The position numbers were made by a program, and so were the translations under genes. The notes beneath the pieces are model-generated. The model was not told the DNA's origin and searched no databases. It was given only the letters and a program-made list of their open reading frames with translations. A stretch of 64,000 nt of DNA. Source: Candidatus Avoscillospira avistercoris (GTDB taxonomy: Bacteria; Bacillota; Clostridia; Oscillospirales; Oscillospiraceae). The number at the start of each line of letters is the position of its first letter. The first letter of the stretch is position 1. Below are positions 1-10,276 of this stretch, piece after piece. The stretch spans positions 1-64,000 of the forward strand of contig DVJJ01000118.1 of NCBI GenBank assembly GCA_018716875.1, given 5' to 3'.

Positions 1-264
<264 letters not shown>

Positions 265-284
265 TTATGTGAACCTCCTAAAAC

Positions 285-569
285 TTACTCAACAATGGCC
301 AGAATGTCGGACTGCTTGACCAGGGTGTAGTCAGCGTCGTCAATCTTGACCTCGGTGCCGCTGTACTTGGCAACCACGACCTTCATGCCGGGCTTAACGG
401 TCATTTTGACCTCCACGCCATCCACCATGCCGCCGGGGCCAACGGCTACAACCTCGGAGAAAGCGGACTTTTCCTTGTTGGCGGTGGAGAGAATAATGCC
501 GGACTTGGTGGTCTCTTCGGCCTCAATGGCCTTGAGCAGGACGCGGTCGGCAAGGGGAGTCAGTTTCAT
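285..569 (-). CDS. groES: Co-chaperonin GroES
   Basis: 94 aa MKLTPLADRVLLKAIEAEETTKSGIILS...; typical GroES. Confidence 0.97.
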   Translation of the reverse strand: MKLTPLADRVLLKAIEAEETTKSGIILSTANKEKSAFSEVVAVGPGGMVDGVEVKMTVKPGMKVVVAKYSGTEVKIDDADYTLVKQSDILAIVE

Positions 570-646
570 GTTGCGTACCTCCTAAGAATCATCATACAAA
601 GGAGCACCCCTACAGGTGTGTCTCCTGTGGATTGGTTTTGTCGGTT

Positions 647-673
647 TTAGCACTCATTTATCTCGAGTGCTAA
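647..673 (-). promoter_or_regulatory. CIRCE operator (HrcA binding site)
   Basis: TTAGCACTC-N9-GAGTGCTAA, perfect CIRCE inverted repeat upstream of groES. Confidence 0.95.
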
Positions 674-834
674 CAGCTATTATAATAAATCAGTCGTGTA
701 AAATGTGCAAGAGGGAATTTTTCACAAAATACCGGTATTCTGGGCCGATATTTCTGATGGTGTCCAAAAAGGACTGGAATATCTGATGATATCTTGATTT
801 TCCTGTGTTCTTCTCCCAAAATCGCCGGTGTGTC

Positions 835-1743
835 TCACCAGACCATGTCGCGGGGATGGACAAACCGGATTTTTTGGTCCGCAACGGAGAACGTGACGTC
901 CTTGGAAAAGAGCAATTCGCCGTCCAGGTTGACGCCCTCCGGCTCCGGGCACTGGATGCGCAGGCTCCGGCACTGGTGGTGTCTGATGAGGTTGGGATAC
1001 TGGGCATACTGGCCGTGCTGATACCGGCCGATGGCGGCGGCCACAGTCATACGGGTTACCGGTTCCACAATGAGCACATCCAACAATCCGTCGTCGGGCA
1101 TGGCCTCGGGCACCGGATTGAAACAGCCGCCGTACCAGCGGCCATTGGCGATACAGACCAAAGTTTTCCGGCCGTCCAAAATCTGCCCGTCGTCCAGGGT
1201 GATGGTATAGGGGCCGGTGATGCCCCGAACGGTGTTGACCAGGGCCGACAGCAGATAGGCGCTCTTGCCCTTGACCATGGGCAAACGCTTATAGTCGGCC
1301 ACCTGGGTGCCAATGCGGGCGTCGAAGCCCATGGAACAGATATTGATGGCGTAACGGTCGCCGTTGACGGCGATGACGTCGAATTCCGACTCTTCCCCAT
1401 CCAGCAGCAGGGGCAGCTGGCGGAAGGCGTCGGGGTCGGAAAAGACCTTGATAAAATCGTTGCCGGTGCCCTGGGGATAGCAGGAGATGGCGGCGTTGGG
1501 GAAACCCATAACGCCGTTGACAATCTCATTGAGGGTGCCGTCACCGCCGCAGGCGTAAATGCGCAGTTCCTCCCCGGTCTCACAGGCGGCCCGGGCCAGC
1601 TTGGTACAGTGGCCGGGAGCACGGGATACGACCACCTCATATTCATCGCTGCGGCCCACAAAGGCGGAGGCCACGGCGGCATTGACGGTGCCGGTGCGGT
1701 CCGTTTTGCCGGCGGCGGGGTTGACTATAAACAGATGCTTCAT
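835..1743 (-). CDS. Diacylglycerol/lipid kinase family protein (YegS/BmrU-like)
   Basis: MKHLFIVNPAAGKTDRTGT... with GGDGTLNEIVNG motif. Confidence 0.9.
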   Translation of the reverse strand: MKHLFIVNPAAGKTDRTGTVNAAVASAFVGRSDEYEVVVSRAPGHCTKLARAACETGEELRIYACGGDGTLNEIVNGVMGFPNAAISCYPQGTGNDFIKVFSDPDAFRQLPLLLDGEESEFDVIAVNGDRYAINICSMGFDARIGTQVADYKRLPMVKGKSAYLLSALVNTVRGITGPYTITLDDGQILDGRKTLVCIANGRWYGGCFNPVPEAMPDDGLLDVLIVEPVTRMTVAAAIGRYQHGQYAQYPNLIRHHQCRSLRIQCPEPEGVNLDGELLFSKDVTFSVADQKIRFVHPRDMVW

Positions 1744-1762
1744 GGCAGACGCTCCGTTCCAC

Positions 1763-2875
1763 TCAGAAATACATGAAGAGGTTACACTGAATCATGCCGT
1801 TGTACAGCTTGCGCTTTTTGTCGGCCTTGCGGCCGAAGTACCGCTCAAACTCCGGCTCGGAGCTGATAAGGTACAGCTTCCAGCCGTCGAGATTCTTGAA
1901 ATAGCGGCCATACTGCTGGTACAGCTTTTGGGCGCTGCGCTGCTCCAGCATCCGTTCGCCGTAGGGCGGATTACACACCAGAATGCCGCCGCCCTCGGGC
2001 AGGGTCAGACGGGTGGCGTCGGCCTCGGAGAACTGGATATACGATTCCATACCGGCCTTTTTGGCGTTGGACTGGGCAATGGCCAGGCTTTGGGGGTCGA
2101 TGTCGCTGGCGAAAATCCGGTAGTCGCCCCGGTATTCCCGGTCCATGGCGGCGGTGCGCTCCTGCCGCCACACCTCCACCGGCACCTCCCGCCACTTTTC
2201 GGCGGAGAAGCCCCGGCCCAGGCCGGGGGCCCGGTTTAAGGCCGCCATGGCAGCCTCGATGACAATGGTGCCGGAGCCACAGAAGGGGTCCACAAAGGTG
2301 TCCCGGCCCCGGTAGCGGGCCAGATGGACCATGGCGGCGGCCAGGGTCTCCCGCAAGGGGGCGTCGTTGCCAACGGCCCGGTAGCCCCGTTTATGGAGAC
2401 CCGCGCCGGAGGTGTCGAGATACAGCTCCGCCATGTCCTTCATAATGGAAAACTGAATCTGATACGTCTGGCCCGTGGCGGGCAAATGCTGCAAATGGTA
2501 CTTGCCGCCCAGCCGCTTGGCCACAGCTTTTTGAATCATGGCCTGACAGGTGGGGACCGAATGGAGCTTGGAATTGAGACTATAGCCCTTGACGGGGAAT
2601 TTGCCGTCCTTGGGGATGAACTGTTCCCAGGGCAGGGCGGCTACGCCGTCAAAGAGGGCGTCCCAGGTGTCGGCCCGGAAGGCGCCCAGCTTCAAGAGGA
2701 CCCGTTCGCCCATACGCAGCCGCAGATTGGCACGGGCCATGGTGTCCCAGCCGCCCTCAAAGTAGACGCGGCCGTTTTCCACCTGGACATTCTGGGCATC
2801 CATGCGGCGCAGTTCATCGCCCACCAGTCCCTCCAGACCGAAGAGACAGGGGACGCAGAAGGTAAAGTGATTCAT
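1763..2875 (-). CDS. THUMP domain class I SAM-dependent RNA methyltransferase (RlmL/YpsC-like)
   Basis: FVDPFCGSGTIVIEAA and NPPYGERM motifs. Confidence 0.9.
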   Translation of the reverse strand: MNHFTFCVPCLFGLEGLVGDELRRMDAQNVQVENGRVYFEGGWDTMARANLRLRMGERVLLKLGAFRADTWDALFDGVAALPWEQFIPKDGKFPVKGYSLNSKLHSVPTCQAMIQKAVAKRLGGKYHLQHLPATGQTYQIQFSIMKDMAELYLDTSGAGLHKRGYRAVGNDAPLRETLAAAMVHLARYRGRDTFVDPFCGSGTIVIEAAMAALNRAPGLGRGFSAEKWREVPVEVWRQERTAAMDREYRGDYRIFASDIDPQSLAIAQSNAKKAGMESYIQFSEADATRLTLPEGGGILVCNPPYGERMLEQRSAQKLYQQYGRYFKNLDGWKLYLISSEPEFERYFGRKADKKRKLYNGMIQCNLFMYF

Positions 2876-2899
2876 AACAGTAACATCCTTTCCGGCCGG

Positions 2900-4018
2900 T
2901 CAGACGGCCCGCAGCAGACAGGAAAACAGATACAATACGATCAAGAATCCCACATTCCACAGGGTAAATGTGCGGAAATAGGGCTTTTTCAGCGCGGCAT
3001 CCTTGGCGGCGATCTGCTTCCAGGAGATCAGACTGGCCATGGAGGCGATGAGGGTGCCCAGGCCGCCCAGGTTGGTGCCGATGAGGAGAGCAGGGATATT
3101 TTCGGTGTAGTTGGACAGGAGAATGGCGGCGGGGACGTTGCTGATGACCTGACTGATGAGCACCGACAGGGGCAGCTCCCGCCCGGCCAGGGCGCCGCTG
3201 AGGAACACCTGCAATTCCTCCAGCCGCTTGATGTTGCCCACGAATACAAAGAAGCAGACGAAGGTCACCAATAGGGCATAGTCCACTCGCCGGAAGAGAT
3301 GCCGGTCCAGCACCAGCACGGCAAGGGCCACAATGACCAGCACCACCGGTTTGGACAGCACTCCGGCCACGGTCAGCAGGCACAGAGCGAACAAGGCCAG
3401 ATAGGCTAAGACATACCGCATCCGCAGGGCGGGCAGCGTTTTGGCGGGGACCGTTACGGCCTTGGCCGGGAAGCGCACCACCGTGGAAGCGGCCAGCAGC
3501 ACACCCGCCGCCGCGCCGTAGGGCAGGAGCAGCAGCAGAAAGTCTCCCAGTCCCAGGCCGGAAATGGAGTAGAGATACAGGTTTTGAGGGTTGCCCATGG
3601 GGGTGACCATGCTGCCCAGATTACCGGCGATGGTCATCAAGGTGACGGCCAGACAGAGCCGGGAGGACAGGCCCGCCGTCTCCAGCAGGAAGATGCCGAA
3701 GGGAACAAAGGTGATCAGGGCCACATCATTGGTAATAAACATACTGCTGAAAAAGCAAAGGCCCACCAGCGTCAGCACCACGCCCCGTGCTGTGCGGACC
3801 CGGCCCAGGAGTTTGTGGCCAATGGACTCAAAGACGCCCTCGGCCCGGAGGCCGCCCACAATGAGCATCAGGCAGAACAGCAGGATCAGGGTGTTCCAGT
3901 CGATGTAGGACAGGTACTTGCCGTCCGGCGGCACCACGAAACAGGAGACCAGGGCCAATACCGCCGCGACCGTCAGGACCACATCTTTTTTGACGATGGA
4001 GATAAGTTTGTTGCACAT
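2900..4018 (-). CDS. SLC13/ArsB-NhaD type anion permease
   Basis: Multi-TM protein with FITNDVALITFVPFGIFLL and GNLGSMVTPMGNPQNL motifs. Confidence 0.85.
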   Translation of the reverse strand: MCNKLISIVKKDVVLTVAAVLALVSCFVVPPDGKYLSYIDWNTLILLFCLMLIVGGLRAEGVFESIGHKLLGRVRTARGVVLTLVGLCFFSSMFITNDVALITFVPFGIFLLETAGLSSRLCLAVTLMTIAGNLGSMVTPMGNPQNLYLYSISGLGLGDFLLLLLPYGAAAGVLLAASTVVRFPAKAVTVPAKTLPALRMRYVLAYLALFALCLLTVAGVLSKPVVLVIVALAVLVLDRHLFRRVDYALLVTFVCFFVFVGNIKRLEELQVFLSGALAGRELPLSVLISQVISNVPAAILLSNYTENIPALLIGTNLGGLGTLIASMASLISWKQIAAKDAALKKPYFRTFTLWNVGFLIVLYLFSCLLRAV

Positions 4019-4191
4019 GGTTTCAATTCTTCTCTTTTCTCTTGGGATTCAACGGCCATTCTATCATAGAAGCATGGAAAAAACCATACAGTGTGTCAAA
4101 TTTGTAAAATTTCTTTCTGTCAGACTTTACGCATTGGCAAACGACGCAAAACATAGTAAAATAACTACAAGGCGAACTGCCGACGGAAGGA

Positions 4192-4650
4192 GTGAAACCA
4201 ATGACAGCGATGGTATATGCCTGGCTGGCCGTGGCCATTATCATGGGCATTGTGGAGGGCGTCACCTATGCCATGGTGTCCGTCTGGTTTGCAGGCGGCG
4301 CCGCAGCCGCTATGATTGCGGCCTTGCTGGGCCTGAATTTCAAGGCGCAGCTGGTTTGCTTTGTGGTGGTGTCGGCCATTCTGCTGGCCTGTCTGCGGCC
4401 TCTGGCCAAAAAGAAGGGCATCCAGAAGCCTCTGCCCACCAACGTCCACCGGATGATCGGCATGGTGGGCGTCGTCACCGAGGACATTGACAACATCGCC
4501 GCCACCGGCGCCGTAAAACTCAGCGGCGTGGAGTGGAGCGCCCGCACCCGCGACGGCCACAAGGTCCCAGTTGGAGAGCGGGTAAAGGTGGTGGCCATCG
4601 ACGGCGTCAAGGTCATTGTGGAGCCGGTTGCCGTTTTGGCAAAGGTATAA
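4192..4650 (+). CDS. NfeD family protein
   Basis: N-terminal TM helices plus OB-like C-terminus (MIGMVGVVTEDI...GERVKVVAIDGVKVIVEPV); next to an SPFH gene. Confidence 0.88.
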   Translation: MKPMTAMVYAWLAVAIIMGIVEGVTYAMVSVWFAGGAAAAMIAALLGLNFKAQLVCFVVVSAILLACLRPLAKKKGIQKPLPTNVHRMIGMVGVVTEDIDNIAATGAVKLSGVEWSARTRDGHKVPVGERVKVVAIDGVKVIVEPVAVLAKV

Positions 4651-4683
4651 ATCCGATTTTGAAGAAACAAGGAGGAGCAAACT

Positions 4684-5574
4684 ATGGCAGGTTATATTGC
4701 ATTGGCGATTCTGGCCGTGGCGGTGTTGATTCTGATCATCTCCAACGTCCACATTGTCCAGCAGTCCAAGGCCTACGTCATCGAACGCCTGGGCGCGTTC
4801 TCGACCGTTTGGGAGGTGGGTCTCCATCTGAAAGTCCCGTTCATCGAGCGGGTCGTCAGGAAGATCAGCCTCAAGGAGCAGGTCCTGGACTATCCGCCTC
4901 AGCCGGTGATCACCAAGGATAACGTCACCATGCAGATTGACACGGTGCTGTATTTCCAGATCACCGATCCCAAGCTGTACACCTACGGTGTGGAGCACCC
5001 CATGAGCGCCATTGAAAATCTGACGGCTACCACATTGAGAAACATCATCGGTGACCTGGAGCTGGACCAGACCCTTACCAGCCGTGATGTCATCAATACC
5101 AAGATGCGGGCCATCCTGGACGAAGCCACGGACCCCTGGGGCATCAAGGTCAACCGCGTGGAGGTCAAGAACATTGTGCCGCCGCAGGACATCCAGAGCT
5201 CCATGGAAAAGCAGATGAAGGCCGAGCGGGACCGCCGGCAGGCCATTTTGCAGGCCGAGGGCGCCAAGCGCTCCGCCATTCTGGTGGCTGAGGGCGAAAA
5301 GGAAGCCGCCATTCTGCGGGCTGACGCCGAGAAACAGGCGGCAGTGCTGAAGGCCGAAGGCGAGGCCGCCGCCATTCTGGAAGTCCAGAAGGCCCTGGCC
5401 GATTCCATGCGGATGCTCAACGAGGCCGCCCCCAATGATCAGGTCATCAAGCTCAAGGCCCTGGAGGCCATGCAGAAGGTGGCCGACGGCAAGGCTACCA
5501 AGATCATCATTCCCTCGGAGATTCAGGGATTGGCGGGACTGGCTGCCACTGCCAAGGAAGTTTTCAACGGATAA
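4684..5574 (+). CDS. SPFH/Band 7 (stomatin/prohibitin-like) membrane protein
   Basis: VERLGAFSTVWEVGLHLKVPFIERV...; coiled-coil AEGEKEAAILRADAEKQAAVLKAEGEA. Confidence 0.95.
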   Translation: MAGYIALAILAVAVLILIISNVHIVQQSKAYVIERLGAFSTVWEVGLHLKVPFIERVVRKISLKEQVLDYPPQPVITKDNVTMQIDTVLYFQITDPKLYTYGVEHPMSAIENLTATTLRNIIGDLELDQTLTSRDVINTKMRAILDEATDPWGIKVNRVEVKNIVPPQDIQSSMEKQMKAERDRRQAILQAEGAKRSAILVAEGEKEAAILRADAEKQAAVLKAEGEAAAILEVQKALADSMRMLNEAAPNDQVIKLKALEAMQKVADGKATKIIIPSEIQGLAGLAATAKEVFNG

Positions 5575-5585
5575 TAATTTTGTCA

Positions 5586-5625
5586 AGCAGGCGCGTTGCA
5601 AGGAACCTTGCAGCGCGCCTGTTTT
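5586..5625 (+). terminator. GC-rich hairpin terminator after the SPFH gene
   Basis: caggcgcgttgcaagg/aacc/ttgcagcgcgcctg followed by T-run. Confidence 0.75.
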
Positions 5626-5654
5626 TCCGCCATGACGGCACTGAAAATGAGAGA

Positions 5655-5805
5655 ATATAAAAGTTTTACTCGATTTTTTTCAAAAAATCGAGGGGTCCAG
5701 GGGCGGCGCCCCGGTCGCCCGCCGCAGCGGGCGAAATTCCCAATCGACCAAAGCGCCATCCGCAGATGGCGCAACTCCTGGCCGAAGGCCATGGTCTCTG
5801 CCGTA
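5655..5805 (+). repeat. Modular intergenic repeat, copy R1
   Basis: AAAAGTTTTACTCGATTTTTTTCAAAAAATCGAG...GCCCGCCGCAGCGGGCG...GCGCCATCCGCAGATGGCGCAA; shared with copies near 7.8, 21.5, 32.7, 47.4 and 54.4 kb. Confidence 0.85.
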
Positions 5806-5879
5806 CTCCCGATAACCGTCATACTATGCAAAACAGCCCGTTGCAGAAATCATCCTTCTGCAACGGGCCGTTTTTATGA

Positions 5880-6203
5880 TTATTGAATGGTCAGGTCCGT
5901 GACCAGCTGGCGGGCCTTGGCCTGGAGCACGGCGGCGGCATAGCGCAGCACCGCGAAGACACACCAGAGACCGAACGCTGCCAGCAGGACCTCGTCCAGC
6001 TCATCAAAGATGTAGTACATCCCGTGGGACAGACCGGCAAAGGAGAGTATCCGGGCGGCGGGGATCAGTATCAGCAGCGTGGTGACCACTGCCGCTGCCA
6101 GTGTCAGCCAGGACAGGAGCCGGACGCCGCCGGCGGCCATGGACAGGTTGGTGGCGGTGGGGTGGTTGGGGTAGACGGAAAACACTTCAGAACGCTTAAA
6201 CAT
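5880..6203 (-). CDS. Small membrane protein of unknown function
   Basis: MFKRSEVFSVYPNHPTATNLSMAAGG...; two or three predicted TM helices; start chosen at the internal ATG. Confidence 0.6.
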   Translation of the reverse strand: MFKRSEVFSVYPNHPTATNLSMAAGGVRLLSWLTLAAAVVTTLLILIPAARILSFAGLSHGMYYIFDELDEVLLAAFGLWCVFAVLRYAAAVLQAKARQLVTDLTIQ

Positions 6204-6216
6204 GGCAGATACCTCC

Positions 6217-7572
6217 TTAATCCCAGATAGACTCCACATCCCGGGACAGAATGGTTCCGGAGGTGCCGTCAATCTCAAATTCGTACTCGTAGTTGTTGTA
6301 GACAATCTTCACATCGTATTCCAGACGGCCGTCATCATAATCCCGCTTGGCCTGCCGGATGTGGGAGCTGGACGCGCCGGAGACCTGGCCCAACGCGATG
6401 GATTTGGCCTTCTCCAGACCGATGTCAGTGCCGGTGGAAGGCTGAGTGGGGCGGGTGTAGTGGTCGGCGTCGTAGTCAAAGCTGAGAACTGCGCCGGTGT
6501 TGGCGTCAATCTCGTAGTCGTATTCCTTGTAATCGGAGGTGTAGAACTCCACGTCGTAGACGGAACGGCCGTCGTCCCAATCCAGGGTGGCCCGGACAAA
6601 GGTGACCTGGGAAGCACTCAGACCAGCGTGAGCCAGTGCCTTGGACTTGGCAGTCTCGGCAGAAATGGTGGTACCGGTGGAGGGCTGAGAAGGACGGGTG
6701 TAGTGGTCGGCGTCATAGTCGAAGCTGAGGACCGCACCGGTGTTGGCGTCGATCTCGTAGTCATACTCCTTGTAATCGGAGGTGTAGAACTCCACGTCAT
6801 AGACATAGCGGCCATCGTCCCAGTCGGGGTAGGCCCGGACAAAGGTGACCTGGGAAGCGCTCAGACCGGCGTGGGCCAATGCCTTGGCTTTGGCGGTTTC
6901 AGCGGAGATATAGGAGGTGGAGCCGGTATTGCCGGTATTGCCGGTATTGCCGGTGCTGCCGGTGCTGCCGGAACCGGGGCCGAAGCTGTCGGCGTCGGTA
7001 ACCAGATTGCCGGAGCTGTCCACGTTGCCGCTGATGGTCACGGTCTGGGTGTTGTTGTCCCAGCTGACCACCTTACCCATGAGCTCACCCACGGCGCGGA
7101 TGGGCAGGTAGGTGACACCGTTGTGCAGCAGGGGATAGACCCGATTGCCGCCGGCGTCGTAGAACTGCTGGGTCACGCCGTCAACGATAATGGTGAAGTC
7201 ATCCCGCAGGGAGACGGACACGGTGGATTCCTGGGGGTTCACATCGGGGGTACCGGTGGCGGCTCCCGCGGTCCGGGGGCTGGTGAGGGTGATGGTCTTG
7301 GTGTCGTTGTTCCAGTCCACATTCTTGTTCATCAGCTCACCGATGGAGCGGACCGGCAGGTAGGTGGTGCCGCCGTAGGAAATGGGGTGGACCTCCTGGC
7401 CGTTGATGGCGTAGAAGGTGCGGGCTACGCCGTCCACCACAATGGTGCGGTTGGGCATCACCTGGGCGTTGCCGTAGGTGACGGCCAGAGCAGGCGTGGC
7501 GGAGGTCATAAGCAGGGTAACAGCCAGGGCGGCCGGAGCCAGACGGCGGAAGATGGTACGATGCTGTTTCAT
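6217..7572 (-). CDS. Secreted protein with copper-amine-oxidase-N (stalk) domains and three PepSY domains
   Basis: Signal peptide; paired stalk-type motifs (GTTYLPVRSIGELM, GVTYLPIRAVGELM); repeated PepSY units (AKALAHAGLSASQVTFVRA...YDVEFYTSDYKEYDYEIDANTGAVLSFD). Confidence 0.88.
   Translation of the reverse strand: MKQHRTIFRRLAPAALAVTLLMTSATPALAVTYGNAQVMPNRTIVVDGVARTFYAINGQEVHPISYGGTTYLPVRSIGELMNKNVDWNNDTKTITLTSPRTAGAATGTPDVNPQESTVSVSLRDDFTIIVDGVTQQFYDAGGNRVYPLLHNGVTYLPIRAVGELMGKVVSWDNNTQTVTISGNVDSSGNLVTDADSFGPGSGSTGSTGNTGNTGNTGSTSYISAETAKAKALAHAGLSASQVTFVRAYPDWDDGRYVYDVEFYTSDYKEYDYEIDANTGAVLSFDYDADHYTRPSQPSTGTTISAETAKSKALAHAGLSASQVTFVRATLDWDDGRSVYDVEFYTSDYKEYDYEIDANTGAVLSFDYDADHYTRPTQPSTGTDIGLEKAKSIALGQVSGASSSHIRQAKRDYDDGRLEYDVKIVYNNYEYEFEIDGTSGTILSRDVESIWD
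6418..6905 (-). repeat. Tandem coding repeat of ~243 bp (81 aa), two near-identical copies
   Basis: Two near-identical 81-aa units beginning ISAETAK[AS]KALAHAGLSASQVTFVRA; a third, divergent PepSY unit follows. Confidence 0.85.
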
Positions 7573-7734
7573 AGGTCATTCTCCTTTTCTTTTTTTGAGT
7601 CCTTTGGAAAGGCGTTTCTGTTTGCTTGCCCTTATCCTACCGCTCCATTATTAAAGTTACATTAAAGCACTGGGAAAATCTTCACAAAAAGAAATGCCGT
7701 GTGTTTGTAGCGAGCGATGTGTCCTCCGGTGCCA

Positions 7735-7880
7735 GATGGCCCCCGCCGTCCGCCCCCGCAGGGGTGGGGGGAACCATGGCCGTTGGCTGGGGATTTCGCC
7801 CGCTGCGGCGGGCGACCGGGGCGCTGCCCCTGGACCCCGCGATTTTTTGAAAAAAATCGAGTAAAACTTTTATTTTTGAG
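7735..7880 (-). repeat. Modular intergenic repeat, copy R2
   Basis: ttcgcccgctgcggcgggcgaccggggcgctgcccctggaccccgcgattttttgaaaaaaatcgagtaaaacttttat. Confidence 0.85.
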
Positions 7881-7952
7881 GTTTCTGTACTGTCAGAATG
7901 ACAAACCGGGTGCGCTGCAACGTCCTTTGCAGCGCACCCGTCATGGTGCGGT

Positions 7953-10085
7953 TTATCGGACCAGCTTCCGGAAGCTGGGGGCGTCCAGAATCAGGCGCAG
8001 CGTCCGCAGTGCCGCCTGCTCCAGCAGGGGACGGCCGGGGAACCGGGAGAACAGCTCACCGGCGGCAAAGGTCATGCCGTCAAAGTGCCACTCGTCGTAG
8101 AGCACGTCGGACAAAATCCGATTGTCCAGACTCAGCGCCTCGCCGCATACGGCGATGGACGGGGCCAGCAGCGCCTTGGGCTGTCCCAATGTCACGGCAA
8201 TTTCAAAGCCCAGCAGTTCAAATTCCCGCAGGGTCCGCTCGGTGACGGTAATCTCCACAGCGCTCTCCACATGGCGCAGCGCGGCCATGGCGTGCTGCTG
8301 GCAGCCCTGAATCAGCCAGGCGGCGCAGAGGCCCGACACCACCGGGTCCTCGGAGAACGCGCCGTGGTAACAATCGCTGCGGGGGTCCCGATGGACTGTG
8401 GCCGAGGGGGCCAGCCAGAGGTCCACGCCGAATTCCCGCATTTCGCGGCCCACGGCGCTGCCCACGCTGTGGAGCAGCTCCCGGTCAAAGGAGCAGGCCA
8501 GCAGGCTGGGGGCCGGGAAGGCGGTGACATACTGATGGGCCACCACTTCGCCGTCATCGTTCTTGATATCGCGGGTCAGCCGCAGGCCGTCGCAGCCCTT
8601 GGCGATGGTGATGGAGGGGATGCCGTAGCGGCTGTAGAGGTCGGCGGAAGCGCCCCAGGCGCCGGGCACCGGCGACTGGCTGGAGCCGAAGTTGCAGACC
8701 AGTGCCCGCAAATCGTGCTCGTCCATGGTCGCTACCAGCTGCCGCAGGTCGTAGCGGCCCTCGTAGACGTCCAGCAGAGAGATTCCCTCCTTGCCGCCGC
8801 GGCAGCCGGGGAACTTCTTGGAATAGCGCACCACCTCAGCTTGCAGCTGCCGGGCCGACAGACGGATGGCCCGCTTGCGGGACACATTGCGCTCCTCGTC
8901 CTCGCCGGGATAGGTAAAGGCTTTGGCGCCCTTGCGGGAGCGGACCGTCTCCGGCGGCTGCTCCACACAGTTTTTCACCTGCTTGGTGACGATTGGCTTG
9001 GGCACGTAGATGCTGCCGGCAATGGTGGTATTGCGGCTGTGGGTGCCGATGCGGATGTCATAGTAACCGGCGTCCAGCTTCCAGGTGGCTGTGTAGGTGT
9101 CAAACCGGGCCAGCTGGGACACGGGGAAGGACAGCTGAATGGTCTCCGATTCGCCGGGCTGCAACAGACCGGTTTTGGCGAAGGAGTTGAGGATGTACAC
9201 CGGCTGGGACACCTCCGTGTCGGGCGCCGAATAATAAACCTGCAAAACCTCCCGGGCCGGATACGTCTCCGAGGCATTTTCAATGGTGGCCTCCGCCGTT
9301 ACCACGCCGTTGTCCAGGCCCACAGAATAGGAGGTGAGGATGGGCTTGCCGTAGCTGAGGCCGTAGCCAAAGGGATAGAGCACATCCTTGCCGAAGGAGT
9401 CATAATAGCGGTAGCCGGTGTAGAGGTCGGTCCGCATGGCCGCCGTATCGAACTGGTCGGGACGGACGGGCCAGGTGTCGGCCAGCTTGCCGGAGAAAGC
9501 GGCACGGCCAGTCAACAGGTCGGTCAGAGCAGCGCCGCCTTCCTGACCGGCCAGGCCCATAAAGACAATGGCCGTGACCATGGGAGAGACACCGGCAATG
9601 TCCATATAACCGGGGGTATTGAGGACCAGCACCGTCCGGCTGTGGGATTTGGTGACGGCTTCGATGAGCTGCATCTCCTCGGGGCGCAGATGGTAGTCGT
9701 AACCGTCATGGGGACGGGTGATAACAATCACGGCGGCCTGGGTCCGGCCCGCCACGGCGGGAATGTCCAGCATGGCCGGGAGAATTTCACCGGCGCCGGG
9801 GTTTTGCAGCAGGGCGTTGCGGTATTTGTGGCACAACAGGCCGTCGGGAATCACCTGGTCGGAGTCCATCAGGCCGTCAAGTACATTGATGGTGCGCCAG
9901 GCCTGGATACCGCCGGTGAGGGCTGTGCGCAGCTGGCCCATGCCGTAGACGGCAATGGGCAGGGCGTGGCCGTCCACCGCCAGCAGCGGCAGTGTATGTC
10001 TGACGTTTTTCAGGAGCACCATACTGCCGGCGGCCGCCGAGCGGGCCACCATGGCGCTTTCCGTCATCCGAGGGGTCAAGTCCAT
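7953..10085 (-). CDS. Glycoside hydrolase family 3-like protein, domain-permuted, probably catalytically degenerate
   Basis: N-terminal half resembles the GH3 C-domain (VLVLNTPGYMDIAG...YPFGYGLSYGKP) plus Fn3-like region; C-terminal half resembles the GH3 TIM barrel (SRYGIPSITIAKGCDGLRL...SDVLYDEWHFDG). Confidence 0.85.
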   Translation of the reverse strand: MDLTPRMTESAMVARSAAAGSMVLLKNVRHTLPLLAVDGHALPIAVYGMGQLRTALTGGIQAWRTINVLDGLMDSDQVIPDGLLCHKYRNALLQNPGAGEILPAMLDIPAVAGRTQAAVIVITRPHDGYDYHLRPEEMQLIEAVTKSHSRTVLVLNTPGYMDIAGVSPMVTAIVFMGLAGQEGGAALTDLLTGRAAFSGKLADTWPVRPDQFDTAAMRTDLYTGYRYYDSFGKDVLYPFGYGLSYGKPILTSYSVGLDNGVVTAEATIENASETYPAREVLQVYYSAPDTEVSQPVYILNSFAKTGLLQPGESETIQLSFPVSQLARFDTYTATWKLDAGYYDIRIGTHSRNTTIAGSIYVPKPIVTKQVKNCVEQPPETVRSRKGAKAFTYPGEDEERNVSRKRAIRLSARQLQAEVVRYSKKFPGCRGGKEGISLLDVYEGRYDLRQLVATMDEHDLRALVCNFGSSQSPVPGAWGASADLYSRYGIPSITIAKGCDGLRLTRDIKNDDGEVVAHQYVTAFPAPSLLACSFDRELLHSVGSAVGREMREFGVDLWLAPSATVHRDPRSDCYHGAFSEDPVVSGLCAAWLIQGCQQHAMAALRHVESAVEITVTERTLREFELLGFEIAVTLGQPKALLAPSIAVCGEALSLDNRILSDVLYDEWHFDGMTFAAGELFSRFPGRPLLEQAALRTLRLILDAPSFRKLVR

Positions 10086-10276
10086 GGAAAAACCTCCTTC
10101 TTCCTTCTGAAAGGGCTATGTTTTTTCACCTATACTATACTCTATCCGACACCGTTTCACAATCGGAAGTTGACGGCGGCGGGGAAAATTTTTTTACCGA
10201 CTGAATTCATGGGAACGCGCATAACAGCGGGGATATACTGGGGAAACAGTACGAGATACAAAGGAGGAATTTTCAA

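Noticed and set aside
4165-5601. 478-aa minus-strand ORF
   Set aside because: Antisense to the NfeD and SPFH genes; shadow ORF.
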